Shown here one piece after another: positions 12,577-27,235 of a stretch of 64,000 bases of DNA. A model generated the notes under the pieces. It was not told where the DNA came from. It saw only the letters and a program-made list of their open reading frames with translations, and searched no databases. The stretch lies in the NCBI RefSeq assembly GCF_037392515.1, contig NC_090287.1, positions 7,361,501 to 7,425,500 of the forward strand. Reading direction: 5' to 3'. Within the stretch, counting starts at the first letter, position 1. Each line of letters begins with the position of its first letter. The DNA is from Haliotis asinina (taxonomy: Eukaryota; Mollusca; Gastropoda; Lepetellida; Haliotidae). The position numbers were made by a program, and so were the translations under genes.

Positions 12577-15500
12577 CTAACTCTTCGTTGGCTTGAGAAG
12601 TTTATCGAGCACCTTGAGTCCCTGTTCTTCATATTCCTGCCGAGATAACCAGAAGTCATTCTTATCCCGCATGATGTCAGCCAGAACTGAGCCTCCCAAA
12701 AATACCATGTGCTTCCTCCTGGGTGGATCTTCTATCCTGATCTTGAATTTCTGGAAACAGAACATCAAACTTATTTCATGTCAGAGGAATCAGACTCATA
12801 ACAATGAGAATGTGTTATCTCCATGCAAAGCAACTTCTTATCAATTTTAACAATGAAACAGTACTTGAACTTTGTATTCCCCTCTGATAAGTGTAAACTG
12901 GCACAACTCCCATGGTCTCAACTACATTTTTGGTAAAAAGCTATGTGACCTAATAGGTGTTCAAATTCAAGATGAGACTCAACCCAGAACGTGTAAGAAT
13001 CTGTTCTTAATTGACACTAATAAGAAAGACAAAATTCACCAAATATTTACATTCAACACAAACTGGTTGACATGCTCAATATCTTGGATAAATCAGACAC
13101 ATAAAGATCCAAGTCAGAACTGATACTGAGTAATCCATGCTAGAAACCCATGGCGGTCAGGCTCGCTGACTAGATTAACACATGTCATTGTATCCCAGTT
13201 GCATATATCAATGCTCACATTGTTGATCAATGGATTGTCTGTTTCAGACCTGAATCTCTACAGAGCGGTGCCAAATAGTTGGAATATTGCGGCATTAAAC
13301 AATCAGCAAACCAACTTTTAATAATAAAGTGAAGTCTTATAATGCACATATCTCCATGCAACAAAGCATGTTCAAAGCGCTAACACACTGATCATCATTA
13401 TTACCCTGTATAACCCAAGGTGCTTGTTAGGTGCTAAAAGGTTTTAGTCACATGACTTTTATCCCACTGGGTACCCATTTTCTGCTGGGTGACCAGAGGC
13501 AATTTTGAACAAACTCACTTGCCTAAGATGAGACCACATGTGCTTCATTGTGGGGCAGGACCAATGTCCTAGAAACTCTCAGGAGTCAAACTCTTCAAAG
13601 GACTCTCCGAGCTCAACGGTGCTTAACTTCAACTGATTTGTGACCCGAGCACTACGCACATGACCACTCTAACTTAGATAAACATATAGCGCCACTACAA
13701 CCACCACCACCATTTATTTCCATACCTATTCTTCAACTTACAGATAATTTTTCTACATCTCCTTTAAGAACCCTCTCCAAGTAGAGCTGTTTGATTTCTC
13801 TCTCAAGTCGACTTGGAAGACCTGGGTACATGGTGGAGCCCCCTGAGAGGACGATATGTTTGTAGAACTCTGGACGAGTGTCAATGTCTGCAGCATTGAT
13901 GGTGTTGAAGAGTAACTCTGCCACACCTACATTCTCCACATTGATCAAGTGGGGCTGGAACAAAGCTTCCGCAGCTCCGAACCTCTCACCACCCACCTTA
14001 ATAATTCGACCATCTGGGAGCTGAAGAATATAATATAAGTCTTGTTAAATAGGCAGTCTGGTCAAGTCAAGATGCAGTTTTTTTTAAACTGTAACTTGGT
14101 TCTCAGCATCATTTTCTTTACATCTTATTCTTATCATGTAGACTGGAATTCAGGGCTGTGTTCCACAATGTGATCACTCTGCTCGGATAAGATCATGACT
14201 TCTACACTGTACCAATACAGGTGTAACGATACAGTGATACATTATCGTATCCCAATACAAGACCCAGGATACAATATATCAGTTGAAAGGATGTGCATCA
14301 GATATATATGATATATTATAAATGCACTTTATGTAAATTCTAACTTAGCAAAAGTGTTCTCATGAAACAATTTTCAAAAGTACTAAGCAAAACAAAAGCA
14401 AGCCTCTTGGAAAACAAGACATAGAGCTTTCCAATCTAACTGGAATGTATCTGGTTATGTATTATATTGCAACCCCTATATCGTTACAAATCTTTTTACT
14501 ATGGCCCTAAGGAAGTCTTAGGGCTTTAATCACGTTGTCGAGATGGGTTCTTGAGGTCTTCTGTGTGGTAGAATACATGGTAAGTTATCATTCATTGTTC
14601 TATTTTTGTGTGTAAACATACATCTCAAATAAAATAAAAAAAACATGTCATCCCAAAGAGTTACACATGGATAGACTATGTGCCTGTTCAGTACTTCTTA
14701 GAGGTTGCTGCAGTCAGAGAATGTACTGAGCGACAGAGGTCATCCTTACAGGCTACAATATGGTAGGTTTAAGAATAGTACATACCAAAGTATCTGAAAA
14801 ATGAAACCTACTTTTCCCATGATAATTGTATCTACAGTACTTCACAACACTATTTGAAATAACCAGAAAACCATCAAATATTTTGTCAGAGTCCTGGCAA
14901 GATATTTGTCAAGTGGACTCCTATCCAGCAGGATCCATGCATAATCACCAACTCAAACATGATACAATAACATCAGTCACACGGATATACTAAGTTTCCA
15001 TAGATCATAAACTCTTATAACCAAGTCATAGAGTACTTTCCACCTTATGGGATTTCAATAACAAGGTGCCTGTTCAGTACTTCTAAGAGGTTGCTGCAGA
15101 GAATGTACTGAGCGTTAGGCATCATCCTTGCAGACCCAAACATCGTATGTTTATGAATACTATCCAATACAGGATAATATAATAATATTTAAAAAAAAAG
15201 AAAAACAGTGGTAATAATATTTATTTTGATGTTTATCTTTGGTAAAAGGGAAAACTATTCCCCCCTGTGAGCATGAAAACAATTTCTTTCAACATGATGG
15301 GGTAGCAACTGATCAAATAAAGAACATAAAGATTTGTCCAAGTTACAAGCATGATACTGTTAGCATGGCAAATGTCTTCACTGTGTTTTGTGTTTTTTCA
15401 ACATTTCACTGTACCAGAATCCCTGTGATGAAATCTACAGCACTTTAAATGATATACAAATGAAACCCACACATAACACTTACTCCAACATTAAAAGATT

Positions 15501-18500
15501 CGTCTTCACACTTGGATCTAACATGATCCAATGACAGAGAATTTGATCGAATGACAGGGAATTTTCTTCCTCAAAGGACGTCATTAACATGGTGCCTGTT
15601 CACTACTTTTTAAGAGGTTGCTGTAGACAAAGAATGTACGGAGCTGCAGAGATCATCACTAGACAAACACGCAAGCACAAAGCCACCCCACCCTGCCCCC
15701 AACACAGGGTTACCTGAAACAGCAGCCCAGAGTTTGTTTCAATTTGTGACACCACCATAATCATCCCATAGGCTACAGTATGCAAAATCATCAGTGCAAC
15801 AACAACTGGCTTTAGTCCATATTTAGTAGCACAATATTCACGTACAACCATGCTGTGCTGTAGGCCGTAACTCAATCACTGTTTTAAGCAATCAGTGAGA
15901 AAGCCTGGTTCCTTTAGTGCTGTCACTCGGTATTATGGCGATGAAACTCTGACGAGTAGTTTCATCTCAATATTTCACACAGGATCTAAACAGTACATAT
16001 ATCATAGGGGAAAGTCCTCCTTGAAGACTTAGCTTGCCTGTTCAGTACTTCTTAGAGGTTGCTGCAGACAGAGAACGTACTGAGCGAAAGAGGTCATCCT
16101 TACAGGCTTTATACCAGATATACTTGGTAACTGTTGCATGTTTACTCCTTCAAAAGGTTTCTGTTGGACATATTGCAACTTCAACCACAAATATCTCACC
16201 ACACTCACATACCCGGTGCCCACACACACTCTCACTTTACACTCACTCACTGCCATGCCTAACCTGTGGAACACCCGCTCGCTCATCCACCCACACCCTC
16301 GCTCATCCTCTGCCCCCTACATATATGCATCTTCTTGCAGACATACGTATGTATACTCTCACACAAACACACTCCCATACACCCAAGGCTATCAGGGAGA
16401 GTTTCAATATTCTGTTGAAACAGGAAAACCAAACAAAATACTTCCTGCATCCATCGAGTGACAACAGACCAAAACCCCTGACACAACCAAACTAAGTACA
16501 GAAACCTTGGCCATTCACCATCCAACACAGCAGTTGTTGATAATATGCACTGTACATATTTCCTCATGCTCAGCACTGAGTAGGCAGGGTTTGTACTTCC
16601 CTGTTCTATTACACCAGACATAACAAACCGCACCACCTGCACATACTACAGATGCATATGTCTTGCATTCTCAGCCCTTTGATCTACAAATTGAAAATAT
16701 ATAAACCACCCAGCCAGCCTGTTGACACCACAATCCTTAAGTCATCAAAGCCAAAGGATCAATCGTTAAGCCAATACCGAAATATACTGCTCAAGAGAGG
16801 TTAAATAACACTAAAGTTTTTCACATGACTGCAGTTAATCTGTGAAAATGGAAGAAGCAGATAAACCTTGATTATATTAGCTAGTATATAACACCTTAAC
16901 GTAAATTATTGTCATCAGAACAGAAATTTATAACCAAGTTATTCTTACCTCGTATGGTTCTACTAGGACTGTTGTTTCTAAGGCAAGTTTTTGTTCTTGT
17001 TCTATATCATAGGCGACATAGCATAGCTTTTCTTTCATCATTCGTACTGTTTCAAAGTCAGCGGAATGGTTGAAGGCATACCCTCGGAGCAGCAGCAGCT
17101 GAAACACAGTATCAATACTACAGCTACATGTGTCACAGTACTAACACAACGGTTATTATTATTTATGTAAATATATCAAGGGGAGTGGGTACTAAGCATG
17201 CTAAAAAAACAGTTAATGAAGCAGCAAAAATATGAAAATATGTGTACCAACCTTGATGAGATATTTGGTAATGTCTCGACCGGCGATGTCCAGACGCCGG
17301 GTGAGATGTGGAAGTGCAAAGCCTTCATACACAGGGCAGATGTGTGTGACACCATCTCCGGAATCTACCACAACACCCGTCAACAGACCTGGAAATACCA
17401 CAGTGGGAGAATATCACACACACTTTTCTACCGAGACAGTCTCCATGGAGCACATTCAGTACTTGTATAATAAAGACCATTAATCATTCCATCACAACAC
17501 AAGGTGCCTGTTCAGTACTTCTTAGAGGTTGCTGCAGTCAGAGAATGTACTGAGCGATATACGTCATCCTCACAGGCCACAATATGATATGTTTAGGAAA
17601 ACTATAAGGCAAAACAAATTTCATGTATGAAAACTAATAAATAATAAAACTAGCTGCAACTATTTGGATCTTATATTTGCTGAAAAGGGAAGTTTCTTTA
17701 CTGTTAGCATGATGGTGAGCGCTCTAAAGTGAGTGAGTGAGTTAAGTTTTACGCCGCTTTTTAGCAATATTCCAGCAATATCACGACGGGGGACACCAGA
17801 AAATGGGCTTCACACATTATACCCATGTGGGGAATCGAACCTGGGTCTTTGGCGTGACGAGAGAACGCCTTAACCACTACGCTACCCCACCGCCCCAGCG
17901 CTCTAAAGATTTTCAAGCAACATGTTGAGGTTATGGTAAGGAACAACCTTGACACTTAAAATAATAATGCATGGAATTAAGACACACACAATCACCAATA
18001 TAAGTATAGCAACGTATCTCTTCCAACCTAGTTTTATGTACAAGTTAAATCTAACATGACTTTCTAATACACTGATCAGTAACAAGATCTAAATATCACA
18101 GCTTCATTAAATTGCTGATTCTTAGCATTCCAGAGAAATTTCTTACTCAACTGATAGTCAATGACTAGGTGCCTGTTCAGTACTTCTTAGAGGTTGCCAC
18201 AGACAGAGAATGTACTGAGCTAGAGAGGTCATCCTCACAGGCAAGGTATTATGTCTCCAGTGTTCAAGTTTATACACACTGAGAATAGAACCCATAATGA
18301 TTACTTCTAATTGGGCAAGAAATGCAACATGAGACCACTGTGAACTTTAGACCTGAAGCGATAACCCACCTTGTGCATACAGCGTCAACACAGCCTGGAT
18401 TGCTATATGCACACTGTGAAACTGGTATCTCTCAAACATTGTCTGTAACAAAATCAAACAACTGTTCACATATTCACACCACATTCAGCAATAGAATCAC

Positions 18501-21500
18501 AAGAATATACATGACTGACTATCAGGAATCTAAAACTGAGTTGGGTTTTACACCGCTTTTAGCAACATTCCAGCAATATCACGGCTGGGGACACCAGAAA
18601 TGACTTTCACACCTTTGATTAACATATTGAGAATCAAGGATATCTAAGAAACTTTAAATAATAGTCCATGATGACTATAAAGTTTGATATTCAGAAAAAG
18701 TTGCGTGACTGGTTCACTATCACATACAATGGTATGTCAGTACGTGAATCTAAAGCTTATTTCTCCTGTACTTTACATAAAGTGAGTGAGTGAGTTTAGT
18801 TTTACGTCACACTTAGCAATATTCCAGCTATATGGCGACGGTCTGTAAATAATCGAGTCTGGACCAGACAATCCAGTGATCAACAACATGAGCATCGATC
18901 TGCGCAATTGGGAACCGATGACATGTGTCAACCAAGTCAGCTAGTCTGACCACCCGATCCCGTTAGTCGCCTCTTACGACAAGCATAGTCACCTTTTATG
19001 GCAAGCATGGGTTGCTGAAGGCCTATTCTACCCCGGGACCTTCACGGGTACTTTACATAAAGCAATGTATAATAATAAGCAATTCATAATAACCCAATTA
19101 ACAAGGACAACCTGTTAAATGATACAGAACAGTGAAAGTCAAAGATAAACTATTTAAAACATTTCATTTTTTTGACAGATGTTAAATGCTTAACTCAGCA
19201 AATTTTCAGCTACTGGTATACCAGGCAATCAGTAAATATTAGGGCATGGTGAGAGAATCCTGTGGTCAACATCGTGAAGAAATTGAGACACAGCAATATG
19301 TGACATGACCATCCAATTCTGATAGTCACCTCTTAGGGCAAGCATGGATCGCTGAATTCCAGTCATAACCTGGATCCTCACAGACAGAAAGTTAAGGCAA
19401 CTAACATTGCTGGAAACTTCAACGAGCAGCCAGCCCTACAAACTGTTTCTATTTCAATAACTGGCAAATAACAGTTTATCATTCAAGCATCCTGAAAGGT
19501 TCACAGATGTGCAGGCCGTTTTTCAACACAGTAAACTGGTGTTTCCTAACACTCAACCAAATTAAACAGACTGTACAAATTAGAGACTAGACTTACTTCT
19601 GGCAAACAAGGGTAAGTTGGACTGATGCAGAGAAAGCGTTAAGAAGCAAGCAGCTCACGGCAATGAGGAAACCCATTTGGTTTGTGAAAGGTAGAGAAGA
19701 TGTAGGCTTGTGCACATACAGTGAATGATGAAATAGATTCTGCACATAGCTGCACACACCTAGCTCAAAAGACAGGTCATGTGCTACACCAATCGAACTA
19801 CACTTGATCATGGATAACCTGGGGCCCTTTCTCTCACCATGGCAAGCACCAGTGGGCAGCACTCATACATGCTAGCACAGGTCAATTGTCAGGTTGGTGC
19901 TTAACTTATCCTTGTTTGCCAGTAGAACTATTGGTGCATCACTTTCCAACTATGCTTTTATCTAAATCACTCACTTCTATCATTTTTTCTCTATTCTTCA
20001 TTGGGTTCATTGGCGGCTCTGTCAACAGGATGCGACAATCTTTGGTGTTCAGATTCAGTTTCTCTTTACCAAAAGTATAGTCATATAAATGAATCATATC
20101 ATCCCAGTTTCGAACAACACCATTCTCCATGGGATAATTCACCTCCAACATGGACCGCAAGGCACTAGCCTCATCTCCGATCATCAGATCCTTAAAAAGA
20201 CATAAAAAAAATATGATCAAACATTCCAATAACAATCTATCCCCACAGTATCAAAACAAACATGTCCAAATGTCTGAGTTACCTCCTTCACATTCATACA
20301 GCTTTGTCCACAAGTGTCAACAATAAAATCTAATTACCATATGAAGGAAGTTACAAACCTTAACTTCAATGTTACCAATCTTTGCTGTGGATCTAATGAT
20401 TGGTCTTCCAACAAGAGATGGAAATATGTGCTCTGGGAAGTTTTGACCAGCATATCCACACTTGACAAACTGCAAACAAAATGAATAATAAGCATAAGTT
20501 GCATTCATGTTGTTGTTTTAACTTTAGTGCCAGCTATACTCATCTTACTTAAAAGATAAGATTCTGTGGATCTCCAAGATGCAAACAATGTAATGTTACA
20601 CTTCAAAGATCACCACTAATTTCTAACACTGTATGAGCTGTTTTAAGTTAAGCCAATGAGGTAATAATACATCTCATTATGTTTACTTGACTTTGGACAC
20701 ATACAGTACTAGCTAGAGTCACATAGAGTGTCTCTGTTTGATATGTAACATCAGTGTTGGAGTCCTTGAAAATTCATGCCATATTCATGATAATAGTCAA
20801 CTGGAAAACATGGAAGGATTACACACTCCATTAATTTCTTTGTTGATTAACAATAACACATTTACAGTCACATAACATTTAATAGCAAGAAAATATCATT
20901 TAAAGGGCATATCTTACACAGATACAAAAAATTCAGGAGCAATTTTCATGCTAAAGTTTAAGTACTGATCATGTAGAAGGAACCAGGTGGGTGTAACTGT
21001 GAACATAACACTGATTCTGTTACAACTGAATGTGTCAGCTTAAATCAGGAAGAACAATCACTGCCATGAGTTCACAATGGTAATGGCAGACCAAGGGCTA
21101 CACTCAGGGCGAATCTATGATTCAAGAGAAATATTTGTTTACATTCTCGTGGCTGGTTTGAAGGGATGCCATGAATTCCATATCACCTATCAACTGAGTT
21201 GACAAAACCAATCACTCATATAAGACGATTTTGACACATTTTTGGCACTGTAACATAATCATACCAAAAACATTATTGACAATATGCAATTCCATGCAAA
21301 AGTGTATATGTACTTTTGCAAGTAATGAAAATTAAAACCAGCATCTTATAATCAGATGTGTATGAGGAAAATTCAACAAGATAACACATACAAACACTAA
21401 GTAATCAGGAAGTGAAACAAAATGCTCAGAGGGAAAAGGGGGTGGGGTCATTTAGGCAACTTTTCTCGAATCCATACTTCAACACAAAGACATCGACTAA

Positions 21501-21765
21501 CCGAAAGACAGGTGTAAGCGCAATTCCCCAATGCACCACTTATAGACTGACTCTCAAATTTTGGCGTTAATAACGCTAAATGATGTGGTAGAAAACGTCA
21601 CAGTATTTCTTCAAACTTGTGACAGATAGATCGCTTCCGGGTTTTCCGGCTTCATCAAATTATGGTAAAAAAATAATAATTTGTTTAAATAGATTACGAT
21701 AATGGTTTCACACTTACTCCTGTTCCATTGTCACAGACAATAACTTTACTTGCACCACTCGCCAT
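12577..21765 (-). CDS. ACTR2: Actin-related protein 2 (Arp2), eight exons
   Basis: Arp2 is the actin-fold subunit of the Arp2/3 complex that nucleates branched actin filaments. Exons in coding order: 21718-21765, 20359-20469, 19975-20190, 18370-18442, 17252-17388, 16949-17098, 13742-14020, 12577-12750. All joins use GT...AG and keep frame, giving 395 codons plus stop; vertebrate Arp2 has 394. The start [16 protein letters not shown] is the first ATG and holds the phosphate-1 nucleotide loop; [18 protein letters not shown] (exon 5) is the phosphate-2 loop and [13 protein letters not shown] (exon 7) the adenosine-binding part. The end, [12 protein letters not shown], differs from vertebrates. 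The fourth exon (73 nt) is the most diverged: [16 protein letters not shown] where human has VMFETYQFSGVYVAIQ. Introns 4 and 6 carry snoRNA-like copies. NENF lies head-to-head 254 bp away. Identification is by direct comparison with remembered Arp2 sequence and is secure. Confidence 0.97.
13140..13320 (+). mobile_element. Decayed family B SINE in ACTR2 intron 7
   Basis: Recognisable by GTCAGGCTCGCTGACT, TTAACACATGTCAT, CCCAGTTGC, GTTGATCAATGGATTGTCTG and a GGAATATTGCGGC tail, in the sense orientation of the family and much diverged. Confidence 0.7.
14682..14753 (-). ncRNA. Box C/D snoRNA, SNORD61-like, copy A
   Basis: A 72-nt intronic unit on the ACTR2 strand (intron 6). RNA sense starts GCCUGUAAGGAUGACC and ends AAGUACUGAACAGGC. 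The first and last six bases pair (GCCUGU/ACAGGC) as a terminal stem, next to a C box AGGAUGA (consensus RUGAUGA, one change) and a perfect D box CUGA at 14688-14691. Just upstream of D, CCUCUAAGAAGU (14693-14704) is fully complementary to the conserved 18S rRNA stretch ACUUCUUAGAGG. By the D+5 rule it would direct methylation of the second U, U1442 in human numbering, the SNORD61 target. The D' box is probably CUGA in UCUCUGACUG; the C' box is weak. Expression is not shown. Confidence 0.75.
15068..15135 (-). ncRNA. Box C/D snoRNA-like, copy B, diverged
   Basis: Second copy in ACTR2 intron 6, 68 nt long because of a short deletion in the middle. D box CUGA and the 3' stem ACAGGC are kept; the 5' end is GUCUGC, so the terminal stem is weakened. 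The guide reads CCUCUUAGAAGU, one mismatch against 18S. Likely weak or dead. Confidence 0.5.
15594..15668 (-). pseudogene. Box C/D snoRNA-like, copy C, decayed
   Basis: Third intron 6 copy. It alone has a textbook C box (GUGAUGA), but its D box is GUGA instead of CUGA, the guide carries an extra base and changes, and the 5' end no longer pairs with the 3' end. Best read as a decayed paralogue that may keep the ancestral C box. Confidence 0.5.
16036..16107 (-). ncRNA. Box C/D snoRNA, SNORD61-like, copy D
   Basis: Fourth copy in ACTR2 intron 6, 72 nt. Terminal stem GCCUGU/ACAGGC, C box AGGAUGA, D box CUGA and the 12-nt 18S-complementary guide CCUCUAAGAAGU are all present. It differs from copy A at only a few bases between the boxes (for example ACGUUCUCUGUCUG for ACAUUCUCUGACUG). 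Confidence 0.72.
16200..16390. repeat. CACACT-rich degenerate microsatellite
   Basis: Imperfect CACA and CACTCA runs inside ACTR2 intron 6. Open frames on both strands here are compositional. Confidence 0.6.
17506..17577 (-). ncRNA. Box C/D snoRNA, SNORD61-like, copy E
   Basis: Copy in ACTR2 intron 4, 72 nt, with intact terminal stem, C box AGGAUGA, D box CUGA and the 12-nt guide to 18S rRNA. Its 3' end lies about 117 nt above the 3' splice site at 17389, near the distance usual for intron-hosted C/D snoRNAs in animals. The flank beyond its 5' end (CACAATATGATATGTTTA) resembles that of copy A, so the duplicated unit was larger than the RNA. Confidence 0.75.
17730..17896 (-). mobile_element. 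tRNA-derived SINE (family A), whole
   Basis: RNA sense begins GGGGCGGTGGGGTAGCG and has a tRNA-like A box (GGGTAGCGTAGTGGTTAAGG) and B box (GGTTCGATTCC), then a body and the tail GGAATATTGCTAAAAAGC-GGCGTAAAACTTAACTC with CACT repeats. It is bounded by the 12-bp target duplication AGCGCTCTAAAG (17718-17729 and 17897-17908). Inserted in ACTR2 intron 4, sense to the gene. Confidence 0.93.
18171..18242 (-). ncRNA. Box C/D snoRNA, SNORD61-like, copy F
   Basis: Second copy in ACTR2 intron 4, 72 nt. Boxes, stem and guide are as in copy E; the middle differs (GUCUGUGGCAACC for GACUGCAGCAACC). Conservation of boxes, stem and guide with change confined to the linker is the pattern expected under snoRNA selection. 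Confidence 0.73.
18535..18620 (-). mobile_element. 3' fragment of family A SINE
   Basis: Tail and end of body only (GGTTTTACACCGCTTTTAGC, then GACACCAGAAATGACTTTCA). Confidence 0.7.
18783..19048 (-). mobile_element. Family B SINE, whole, with target duplication
   Basis: Reference copy for this window, 266 bp. RNA sense runs from ACCCGTGAAGGTCCCGGGG through GGATCGGGTGGTCAGACT and GTTGACACATGTCATCGG to the tail GCTGGAATATTGCTAAGTG, GTAAAACTAAACTCACTCAC. The 14-bp duplication TACTTTACATAAAG lies at 18769-18782 and 19049-19062. In ACTR2 intron 3. No convincing tRNA promoter boxes seen in the head. Confidence 0.93.
19200..19385 (-). mobile_element. Decayed family B SINE
   Basis: Only short blocks remain (TAGTCACCTCTTAGGGCAAGC, shortened here to its core GGGCAAGCATGGATCGCTGAA, and TGGATCCTCAC). 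In ACTR2 intron 3. Confidence 0.5.
20470..21717 (-). other. ACTR2 intron 1, no embedded gene seen
   Basis: No snoRNA-like copy or mobile element is recognised here, unlike introns 3, 4, 6 and 7. Near its 5' end, 21633-21649 reads CTTCCGGGTTTTCCGG, two overlapping ETS-type GGAA cores. Confidence 0.5.
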
Positions 21766-22019
21766 GGTGGATGGACCTTGATAATGTAGTAACCCAAATT
21801 TTCGGACTCAAACGTCCATTGGTTTCCACCGGAAATGTACGCCCTTGTGACTAATGTACTAAGAAAACGGGTCACACATTGGCCATATTTGTCCAATCAA
21901 ATACAACGTTACAAATACCCCGCACCTGACGAACTAAGCTGGGCTCTGTCTCTACAAACATGTGTGCGTACATATTGCGAGCGCAAAGAAAACCGGTAAC
22001 TTGTTAACTGCGTGTCAAA
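21766..22019. promoter_or_regulatory. Shared two-way promoter of ACTR2 and NENF
   Basis: Only 254 bp separate the two start codons, which face apart. The interval has CCAAT boxes in both directions (minus strand at 21818-21822 and 21878-21882, plus strand at 21893-21897) and an ACCGGAAA ETS-type site at 21828-21835, with no clear TATA box. CCAAT and ETS sites with head-to-head housekeeping genes are typical of divergent promoters. Co-regulation is inference. Confidence 0.6.
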
Positions 22020-26181
<4,162 letters not shown>

Positions 26182-27235
26182 TCACTAATGGCTACACTTT
26201 AACATGGGCACAGTTCAAAATATTGTTTAACTATCACCTGTGTAATATCTAGAACAATGAAACCATGAGCTCATTGAACAAACTATATGAACAACTGAAC
26301 AATAATATAAATGTTTTGTGTGAAAGGTTGTTATGAATGATTGCATTCTGACCAGTGTCAAATATGTATATTTTCAGTCATTACAGTATTGCTTGTTAAG
26401 ACTGTTGACAGCAGAATGCCTTCACAGAGTTCAGAGTTCACATCGTCTACTATGTTATAAAAGAGTCAAACTCTTAAAGGTCACATGCAACCAAAAAATC
26501 AAACATAATTAAAATACAATTGTTACTTATTCATGACATTATTATATACATTGCTGCTTGTGAAAAAGCAAATAAACAAGATTATAAGCATACAATCACG
26601 ATTCAAAAGTGCAATATTTTGCACTTGAGCTTACTTCCTTCGAAAAGAAGCCCTCAGGAGACTGAACCCAGTCATAGTGGGTGGGTGTGCTCTCAAATGG
26701 AATGACAACTTCCAATTGGTTGGTTTTTATGCTGATACGCTGAGGGCTCATTGTGTGTACAGAAAGATGATCTGTTTGATAGGCGTTTTAGAAGTATGGC
26801 GAGTCACAAGAAAGAAAGATTCTTTATGGGTAACAACTTCTTTTATTGTACTTGATGTATCGGTTCAGTATGGATTCATATACTGTTGTTATACAAAATC
26901 ATGTACACTAGAAGAAGTTGTTATCCATGAAAAATGTGTATAGAGATGTTGGGTTTTGTAAATACATGTTCTCTGAATCTGAACCAGTAAAAAATCATCT
27001 CAGTATAGATGATGAACCACTGCGTAGCTGGAAACTGTCATTTACCCATGTAGAGAGCAGGACTTGAAACTGACAAGAGTTCATAATAGTTTGTTTGCAA
27101 CCCACAGACATAAAATCATGTCATGTGTACTAGTATCATACCTGCCTAATTATATAATGTGGCAGAGTCAGGACTCGGGTGCATGAGTCATAAATCAATT
27201 TATTTTGTTTATGGCTTATAGCATGATAGGTGTTA

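Noticed and set aside
14693-14704. 12-base match to 18S rRNA (ACTTCTTAGAGG) as a fragment of rDNA
   Set aside because: It recurs only within the snoRNA-like units, beside a D box on the other strand, so it is a guide element and not an rRNA piece.
17815-17896. tRNA gene on the minus strand
   Set aside because: A and B boxes are present but the sequence does not fold as a tRNA and continues into a SINE body with tail and target duplication.
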